Source of the DNA: Saccharibacillus sp. O23
GTDB lineage: Bacteria; Bacillota; Bacilli; Paenibacillales; Paenibacillaceae
Direction: 5' to 3'
Length of the DNA stretch: 64,000 bases
Assembly (NCBI RefSeq): GCF_002205895.1
Contig: NZ_NJDE01000009.1
Span: 372,001 to 436,000, forward strand
Shown: positions 58,858 to 64,000 of the stretch, in pieces
Numbering within the stretch: position 1 is the first letter of the stretch
Layout: each line of letters starts with the position of its first letter
Notes under the pieces: model-generated
What the model was told of the DNA's origin: nothing
Seen by the model: only the letters and a program-made list of their open reading frames with translations
The model's database searches: none
Program-made: the position numbers and the translations under genes

Positions 58858-59746
58858 AATGTTCGGCAATCGCAAATTATTCATCCTGCTGATCGTGCTC
58901 GTGCTGTTCATCGCCTTGATGGGCGTGACGCTCGGCGATCGGGTCGGCTTGACCTGGCCCGAGAAATTCGTCAAAGACACGGTAGGCTTCACGCAGCGCG
59001 TCGTGAACAAGCCGGCTTCCGCGGTGTCCGGTTTCTTCAAAGACATTTCGGAACTCGGCCAAGTGTACGACGAGAACGATCGTCTGCGGATCAAGGTGGC
59101 GCAGTTGGAACGGGATCTGGTGAATTATAATCAGATGAAAAATGACGTTGACGGATTAAAAGCTTCCCTCAATTTCACGAAAACTCAAACCGACAACTCG
59201 ACGAAGCATTATCGATTCGCGCAAGTCGTTTCCGTCAACGAGGACGTTAACAACCCGACGGTCAATATCGACGTCGGTTCGAAGGACGGAGTCGAAGTGG
59301 GCATGGCGGTTACGAGCATCGACGGTATGGTCGGAGTGGTCAGCACGACGACCGATTATACGGCGACGGTGCAATTGATTACCTCGCTCAGCCTTACTTC
59401 GCCGGACAGCTACGCCATTTCGGCGACGGCCGACGGGAAGTCTGGAACTTTCGGAATCGTGGAAAGCTACGATCCCAAAGAAAAACGCCTGCTGATGACA
59501 GGAATCAAAAACGACGATCCGACCAAAATGATTAAATCCGGCGATATCATCGTCAGCTCGGGCAGCGGCGGCGTGTTCCCGGCAGGCATCGTATTGGGCA
59601 AAGTCATGGTGGTCGAACCGAGTCAATTCGGTCTGACTTCGACGGCCAAGATCCGGCCGACGGCCAGCTTCGTCGAATGGAAAGAGCTGTTCGTCGTCAT
59701 CCCGGGACCCGATCCGAACGCAGCGACGGGAGACGGTACGCCATGA
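58841..59746 (+). CDS. mreC: Rod-shape-determining protein MreC
   Basis: A 301-residue membrane-anchored protein. The short basic start FELFRMFGNRK is followed by a membrane helix (LFILLIVLVLFIALMGVTLG), an extracellular coiled coil (QVYDENDRLRIKVAQLERDLVNYNQMK) and the beta-barrel part (VNIDVGSKDGVEVGMAVTSIDGMVGVV). Start is uncertain: GTG at 58841 has no good ribosome binding site, and ATG at 58859 would still keep the membrane helix. Stop overlaps mreD by four bases (ATGA). Confidence 0.94.
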   Translation: MFELFRMFGNRKLFILLIVLVLFIALMGVTLGDRVGLTWPEKFVKDTVGFTQRVVNKPASAVSGFFKDISELGQVYDENDRLRIKVAQLERDLVNYNQMKNDVDGLKASLNFTKTQTDNSTKHYRFAQVVSVNEDVNNPTVNIDVGSKDGVEVGMAVTSIDGMVGVVSTTTDYTATVQLITSLSLTSPDSYAISATADGKSGTFGIVESYDPKEKRLLMTGIKNDDPTKMIKSGDIIVSSGSGGVFPAGIVLGKVMVVEPSQFGLTSTAKIRPTASFVEWKELFVVIPGPDPNAATGDGTP

Positions 59747-60273
59747 CGTGGCGCAAACAGGTTCTCGTCCTGCTGCTGTTCGTGCTGTTCCTGTTCGAAG
59801 GCAGCGTGCTGCCGTGGTTCATGCCGGAGGCTTGGTCGGAGCATCTGATGCCGAACCTGATCTTCGTCTGCGTGCTGTTCGTCGCCGTGTATCGCCATCG
59901 TTACGCGGGAATGGTGTTGGGCGCGGTTTTCGGGATGCTGCACGACGTGGTGTATTACGGCGCGATGTTGGGTCCTTATTCGTTCACAATGGGCTTTACC
60001 GCTTACGTGCTGGGACTGATCTTCCAGCTTCCTAAAGCCCCGCTTCCGGTCATGCTCGGCGTCGTCATGATCGGCAGCTTCATGCTCGACAGCATGCTGT
60101 TCGGGATCTACACCGTGTTCGATTTCAACAACCAGCCTTACAACTGGGCGCTCATCCAATACATTATCCCCGATTTGCTGTTCCGGGTCGTGTTCGCGTT
60201 GATCGTCTACGTGCCGATTCGCCGGCAATTCGACAAGATGCCGCTGCGTCCGAAGAAAGAAGAGAACGAGTAA
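59743..60273 (+). CDS. mreD: Rod-shape-determining protein MreD
   Basis: A 176-residue membrane protein with five to six helices, weakly conserved in sequence but standard in position and pattern (MTWRKQVLVLLLFVLFLFEGSVLPW; YAGMVLGAVFGMLHDVVYYG). It is part of the MreBCD cell-elongation machinery. GGGAG precedes the ATG at 59743, and the start is coupled to the mreC stop. Confidence 0.94.
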   Translation: MTWRKQVLVLLLFVLFLFEGSVLPWFMPEAWSEHLMPNLIFVCVLFVAVYRHRYAGMVLGAVFGMLHDVVYYGAMLGPYSFTMGFTAYVLGLIFQLPKAPLPVMLGVVMIGSFMLDSMLFGIYTVFDFNNQPYNWALIQYIIPDLLFRVVFALIVYVPIRRQFDKMPLRPKKEENE

Positions 60274-60356
60274 GCCCGCAGGCAACTTTTATCGGTTTCG
60301 TGCAGGAGAAAGGAACCTTCGTCGCGAAAGATTCAGTCGAAAGGGGAGCGGGGGAG

Positions 60357-61046
60357 ATGTCCATTAAGCGCAAACTCATTACGATCAAGGGAATCAAGGA
60401 CGGACTCGTATTCCGGTTGGACGAACGCTGCGACTTCGAAGAGCTGCTCGAAGAGTTGAAAGAGATGCTCGAGAACAGTCATCAGGCCATCTTGAGCGGA
60501 CCGCTCGTCTCGATCGACGTTCGTTACGGCATCCGGGAACTGTCGGACGAGCAGAAGCTGCAAATCCTCGACGTGCTTCGCGGCAAACGGAATCTGCTCG
60601 TGCGTTCGATCGAAGGTGCCGCCAAAGCGGCCGACGCGCGGGAGAACGGAGTGCTGCGGACGCCGGTGACGACGATCAGCGGCATGGTCCGTTCCGGGCA
60701 GGTGCTCCGGCACGACGGCAATCTGCTGTTTCTGGGAGATGTCAATCCGGGAGGTTCCATCGTATGTACCGGCGATATCTACATTCTCGGAGCGCTGCGC
60801 GGAATGGCTCATGCCGGTTCGGAAGGCAGCGAGCTCGCGATCGTGGGCGCTTCTTATCTGGCGCCGACGCAGCTGCGGATCGCGGAAGTCATCAGCCGTC
60901 CGCCCGATAACGACGAAGAAGTCAGCTTCCATCCGCACGAGACGCAGATGGAATTCGCTTATCTTCAAGACGGGCAGATGCAGGTGGACAAGATGGCGAA
61001 TATCGCCCGGCTGGGCCGGGATCTGAATGTGTTCAAAGGAGTGTAG
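60357..61046 (+). CDS. minC: Septum-site determining protein MinC
   Basis: A 229-residue inhibitor of FtsZ. The N-terminal FtsZ-binding domain runs to about 105 and the C-terminal beta-helix (VTTISGMVRSGQVLRHDGNLLFLGDVNPGGSIVCTGDIYILGALRGMAHAG) binds MinD. GGGGAG before the ATG at 60357 decides the start over an upstream GTG. The ribosome binding site of minD (AAAGGAG) lies in its last codons. Confidence 0.97.
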   Translation: MSIKRKLITIKGIKDGLVFRLDERCDFEELLEELKEMLENSHQAILSGPLVSIDVRYGIRELSDEQKLQILDVLRGKRNLLVRSIEGAAKAADARENGVLRTPVTTISGMVRSGQVLRHDGNLLFLGDVNPGGSIVCTGDIYILGALRGMAHAGSEGSELAIVGASYLAPTQLRIAEVISRPPDNDEEVSFHPHETQMEFAYLQDGQMQVDKMANIARLGRDLNVFKGV

Positions 61047-61049
61047 AGA

Positions 61050-61847
61050 ATGGGAGAGGCTATAGTCGTCACTTCGGGAAAAGGCGGCGTCGGCAAGACG
61101 ACGACCACGGCCAATATCGGGACTGCGCTGGCGCTGCTCGGCAAAAAGGTCTGTCTGGTCGATACGGATATCGGCTTGCGGAATCTGGACGTCGTCATGG
61201 GGCTGGAAAACCGGATCATTTACGATATTTGCGACGTGGCCGACGGGCGCTGCCGCTTGCATCAAGCGCTGGTCAAAGATAAACGCTTCGACGAACTTTA
61301 CATGCTGCCGGCCGCGCAGACCAAAGACAAAAACGCCGTGTCGCCGGATCAGATCCGCGACATCATTCTCGAATTGAAAAACGAGTTCCAATACGTGCTG
61401 ATCGACTGCCCGGCAGGCATTGAACAAGGCTTCAAGAACGCGATCGCGGGCGCCGATCAAGCGATCGTCGTGACGACGCCGGAGAACGCGGCGGTGCGCG
61501 ACGCCGATCGGGTCATCGGTCTGCTCGAAGGCTCGCATATCGGTTCGCCGAAGCTGGTGGTCAACCGGATTCGTCCGAACATGGTCAAAGCGGGCGAAAT
61601 GCTCGACGTGGACGAAGTGCTTCAGGTGTTGAACATCGATCTGCTCGGCATCGTGCCGGACGACGAGATGGTCATCAAGGCGGCCAACACCGGCGAGCCG
61701 ACCGTCATGAATCCGGATTCCAAGGCGTCGATCGCGTATCGAAACATTTCTCGCCGCATTCAAGGAGATACCGTACCTTTGATGCAGTTGGACGAGAAAA
61801 AAGGCCGGTTCAATCTGTTCCGGAAAATTTTCGGGGGCGGCAAATAA
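61050..61847 (+). CDS. minD: Septum-site determining ATPase MinD
   Basis: A 265-residue ParA/MinD ATPase. Deviant Walker A is GKGGVGKTTT, the catalytic strand DTDIGLRNLDVVMGLENR, and the C-terminal amphipathic membrane-targeting helix is KKGRFNLFRKIFGGGK. It recruits MinC to the membrane to keep division at mid-cell. It starts 3 bp after minC. In Bacillus subtilis spoIVFA and spoIVFB follow; here a terminator does. Confidence 0.98.
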   Translation: MGEAIVVTSGKGGVGKTTTTANIGTALALLGKKVCLVDTDIGLRNLDVVMGLENRIIYDICDVADGRCRLHQALVKDKRFDELYMLPAAQTKDKNAVSPDQIRDIILELKNEFQYVLIDCPAGIEQGFKNAIAGADQAIVVTTPENAAVRDADRVIGLLEGSHIGSPKLVVNRIRPNMVKAGEMLDVDEVLQVLNIDLLGIVPDDEMVIKAANTGEPTVMNPDSKASIAYRNISRRIQGDTVPLMQLDEKKGRFNLFRKIFGGGK

Positions 61848-61858
61848 AGCCGTACCGC

Positions 61859-61893
61859 AAGGTTCTTCGCCGTTTTCGGCGAAGAGCCTTTTT
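61859..61893 (+). terminator. Terminator after minD
   Basis: AAGGTTCTTCGCCG and CGGCGAAGAGCCTT, pairing at 13 of 14 positions around TTTT, followed by a T run. It ends mreBCD-minCD. Confidence 0.92.
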
Positions 61894-62008
61894 CGTATGC
61901 CGAGCAAGCCGGCGAAACTTTTGAACGGCGAACCGCGTCTAGTGAGGTAGGCGCCGCGCGCTTCGCGGCATGCCGAATATGGAGATCAAAGTCCGCAAGA
62001 GGTGACGC

Positions 62009-63247
62009 ATGAAACAACTGGTAGTGCATAGCGAAGCGGAATGGACCCAGACGGCGCTGCTCGAGAACGGGCGGTTGATCGAATTCGCGGCGGAACGCGT
62101 ACGGGAGTACGGCGTGGCCGGAAGTTTTTATAAAGGAAGGATCGTCAACGTGCTGCCGGGCATGCAGGCCGCGTTCGTCGACATCGGACTCAAGAAAAAC
62201 GCCTTTTTATATATCGACGACATGCTTCCGGCCCATCCGGACAAACCGTCCAAGCCCAAACCTTCGATCGAGCAGATCGCCCGCAAAGGTCAGCAAGTGC
62301 TTGTGCAGATCACGAAAGAACCGTTCGGCGGCAAAGGCGCGAGGGTTACGATGCATTATTCGCTGCCCGGCCGGTATATCGTTTATATGCCGGAAGCCGA
62401 TTACGTCGCCGTTTCCAAAAAGGTCGAACCGGAAGCGGAGCGCGTTCGGCTCAAAAAGCTAGGCGAGCGCATGCGCCGCTCGGACGAAGGCTTGATCCTG
62501 CGCACGGTGGCAAGCAGCGAGCATGCGGAGGAGTTGGAAGAGGACCTCGAACGGCTGCGCGCGCAGTGGGAAAGCATTCGCCGCTCTGCCGAAACTTCGC
62601 AGGCTCCGGACGAGCTGTATCGCGATCTGGATCTGGCGCAGCGGATGATTCGGGACGTATTCGATCCGGCGGCCGACGAGTTGATCGTGGACGAGGCCGC
62701 GCAGCAGGAGAAGGCGTCCGCTTATCTGGAACGAATGATGCCGCAGGCGCGGCCGCGCGTTCGGCTGCACCGCGATTCGACGCCTTTGTTCGAAGCGTAC
62801 TCGGTCGAGCGTCAACTGCACCGGGATTTCGGAAGAAAGATTTGGCTGCCGGGCGGCGGCTACCTGGTCTGGGATCAGACCGAAGCTTTGACCGTCGTGG
62901 ACGTCAATACGGGCAAATTTACCGGAGCCGATCACAGCTTGGAGACGACGGTAACCGATGCCAATCTCGAAGCTGCGGCGGAGATCGCGCGGCTGCTGAG
63001 GCTTCGGGACGTAGGCGGAATCGTGATCGTGGATTTTATCGACATGCAGGAAGAACGCAACCGCGCTCGCGTGCTGAACCGCTTGGAAGAACAGTTGATT
63101 CGGGATCGGACGCAATCGCATATCGTCGGTTGGACGAAGCTCGGCCTGCTGGAGATGACGCGCAAGAAGGTCAGGGAAAGCGGAGCGGGATTGTTCTACG
63201 AAACGTGCGGGGCCTGCGAAGGAACGGGCCGAATCGCGATTCGCTGA
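62009..63247 (+). CDS. rng: RNase E/G family ribonuclease
   Basis: A 412-residue RNase G-like enzyme. The S1-type RNA-binding region is near 35-130 (GSFYKGRIVNVLPGMQAAFVDIGLKKNAFLYIDD), the catalytic Asp residues lie in TVVDVNTGKFTG and IVDFIDM, and the C-terminal zinc-link is CGACEGTGR. It processes rRNA and mRNA. AGAGGTGACGC precedes the ATG. No clear promoter was found between the minD terminator and this gene. The order minD-[rng]-rplU is common in Paenibacillaceae. Confidence 0.95.
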   Translation: MKQLVVHSEAEWTQTALLENGRLIEFAAERVREYGVAGSFYKGRIVNVLPGMQAAFVDIGLKKNAFLYIDDMLPAHPDKPSKPKPSIEQIARKGQQVLVQITKEPFGGKGARVTMHYSLPGRYIVYMPEADYVAVSKKVEPEAERVRLKKLGERMRRSDEGLILRTVASSEHAEELEEDLERLRAQWESIRRSAETSQAPDELYRDLDLAQRMIRDVFDPAADELIVDEAAQQEKASAYLERMMPQARPRVRLHRDSTPLFEAYSVERQLHRDFGRKIWLPGGGYLVWDQTEALTVVDVNTGKFTGADHSLETTVTDANLEAAAEIARLLRLRDVGGIVIVDFIDMQEERNRARVLNRLEEQLIRDRTQSHIVGWTKLGLLEMTRKKVRESGAGLFYETCGACEGTGRIAIR

Positions 63248-63263
63248 ACGTTGAAGTGGGCCG

Positions 63264-63292
63264 TTGACTTTTGCTCAAAGGCATGCTAAGAT
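63264..63292 (+). promoter_or_regulatory. Promoter of the rplU operon
   Basis: TTGACT, 17 bp, TAAGAT; transcription would start near 63299. Confidence 0.78.
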
Positions 63293-63298
63293 ACTCTG

Positions 63299-63426
63299 GT
63301 ATGTGTGCCGGTGTACTTCACTTTGCACAACATGCTGTAACCGCACAGGCCGGGTCGAAGCGATCCCTGCTAAGCAGAAGATCCACCCGAACCAGGCGAG
63401 TCTGAGACATGAGGAGGTGCAAGAAG
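63299..63426 (+). promoter_or_regulatory. Leader of rplU, possible L21 leader RNA
   Basis: A leader of about 128 nt with several short GC stems (for example around 63340-63390) precedes rplU, at the place where the L21 leader RNA lies in other Bacillales. I cannot confirm the conserved structure by eye. Confidence 0.45.
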
Positions 63427-63738
63427 ATGTACGCAATTATCGAAACAGGTGGTAAACAGTACAAAGTCCAAGAGGGCGACGTTCTGTTCATCGAGAAGCT
63501 GGAAGCCGGCGACGGCGAAAGCGTAACGTTCGACCGTGTCCTGGCCGTTTCCAAAGAGGACGGACTGGCGATCGGTACTCCATTGGTATCCGGAGCAACC
63601 GTAACGGCGACTGTTGAAAAACACGGTAAAGGCCAAAAGGTTGTTGTATACAAATACAAACCTAAAAAGAACTATCACAAGAAACAAGGCCATCGCCAAC
63701 CGTACACTAAAGTAACGATCGGCAAAATTCAAGCATAA
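63427..63738 (+). CDS. rplU: Ribosomal protein bL21
   Basis: A 103-residue L21. It begins [18 protein letters not shown] and ends with the basic [21 protein letters not shown], both standard. GAGGAGGTG before the ATG at 63427 decides the start. It is part of the large subunit and heads the conserved rplU-prp-rpmA operon. Confidence 0.98.
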   Translation: MYAIIETGGKQYKVQEGDVLFIEKLEAGDGESVTFDRVLAVSKEDGLAIGTPLVSGATVTATVEKHGKGQKVVVYKYKPKKNYHKKQGHRQPYTKVTIGKIQA

Positions 63739-63752
63739 TTGAAGGTGATAAC

Positions 63753-64000
63753 TTGGTTATCGTCCAAATCGTAAGATCACCGGACGGCAAAATCACCGGT
63801 TTTCAGGTTAAGGGTCATGCGGGTTACGCCGATCGCGGCGAGGATATCGTCTGTTCCGCCATTTCGGCCATCACGGTCGGAACGGTGAATTCGGTCGAGG
63901 TGCTCACGAAGACGGTGATGAAGACCCGGATGAAGAACGGTTTTCTAAGCGGAAGCCTTCCGCCGATGGAATCGGACGAACTCAGAGCCCAAGCCGAGCT
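63753..64000 (+). CDS. prp: Ribosomal processing cysteine protease Prp (partial, runs off window)
   Basis: Starting from TTG at 63753, seven bases after AAGGTGAT, the frame is open to the end of the window (82 codons). His22 in VKGHAGYADRG and Cys34 in EDIVCSAIS match the catalytic pair of the Prp (YsxB) protease, which removes the N-terminal extension of ribosomal protein L27. The gene lies between rplU and the expected rpmA, as is standard. Confidence 0.94.
   Translation, partial: MVIVQIVRSPDGKITGFQVKGHAGYADRGEDIVCSAISAITVGTVNSVEVLTKTVMKTRMKNGFLSGSLPPMESDELRAQAE

Overview
The window is one contiguous stretch of a Gram-positive, Bacillales-type chromosome. AGGAGG-like ribosome binding sites, a T-box in front of valS, YesM/YesN-type signalling, LplB/LplC-type sugar permeases and the order tig-clpX-lon-ysxC-hemAXC(D)BL-valS-folC-maf-radC-mreBCD-minCD-rplU-prp all say Firmicutes. 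The high GC of the coding regions and the gene set point to Paenibacillaceae; Saccharibacillus or a close relative is my best guess, by inference only. Base composition is even throughout, and I see no insertion sequence, prophage, CRISPR array or pseudogene.

Left part, about 1-31 kb, accessory. The window opens inside a non-ribosomal peptide synthetase, A-PCP-C-A-PCP-reductase, which releases its peptide reductively (3-5711). Then come a small STAS-like protein and a chemoreceptor without a sensor domain, a GlsB-type membrane protein, a secreted beta-propeller protein, a membrane-anchored L7/L12-like protein and a methyltransferase. A complete seven-gene Mrp Na+/H+ antiporter operon follows on the minus strand, with a MarR-GNAT fusion behind it. 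A sugar ABC importer (two permeases and a lipoprotein) sits with its own histidine kinase and AraC-type response regulator. A dCache chemoreceptor then lies divergent to the most unusual gene here: a secreted protein made of three tandem, nearly identical RidA domains. A secreted copper-amine-oxidase-N-like protein and tRNA-Arg(TCT) end this part.

Right part, about 31-64 kb, core. A ysoA-like gene, tig, clpP, clpX, ispG, lon and ysxC form a protein quality-control block. Next is an unknown gene, and then a full 5-aminolevulinate-to-uroporphyrinogen III operon (hemA, hemX, precorrin-2 dehydrogenase, hemC, cobA-hemD fusion, hemB, hemL) that also carries the siroheme branch. An RluA-type pseudouridine synthase, T-box-valS-folC-murC, maf, radC, mreBCD, minCD, an RNase E/G, rplU and the start of prp complete the window. 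The sporulation genes found inside this block in Bacillus subtilis (spoVID, spoIIB, spoIVFA, spoIVFB) are all missing, which fits a lineage that has lost, or heavily reduced, sporulation.

The best candidate for undescribed biology is the exported triple-RidA protein at 28277-29683. RidA proteins are normally about 130-residue cytosolic homotrimers. Here three copies of exactly 390 nt sit in one chain behind a signal peptide, as if the trimer had been made covalent and exported.
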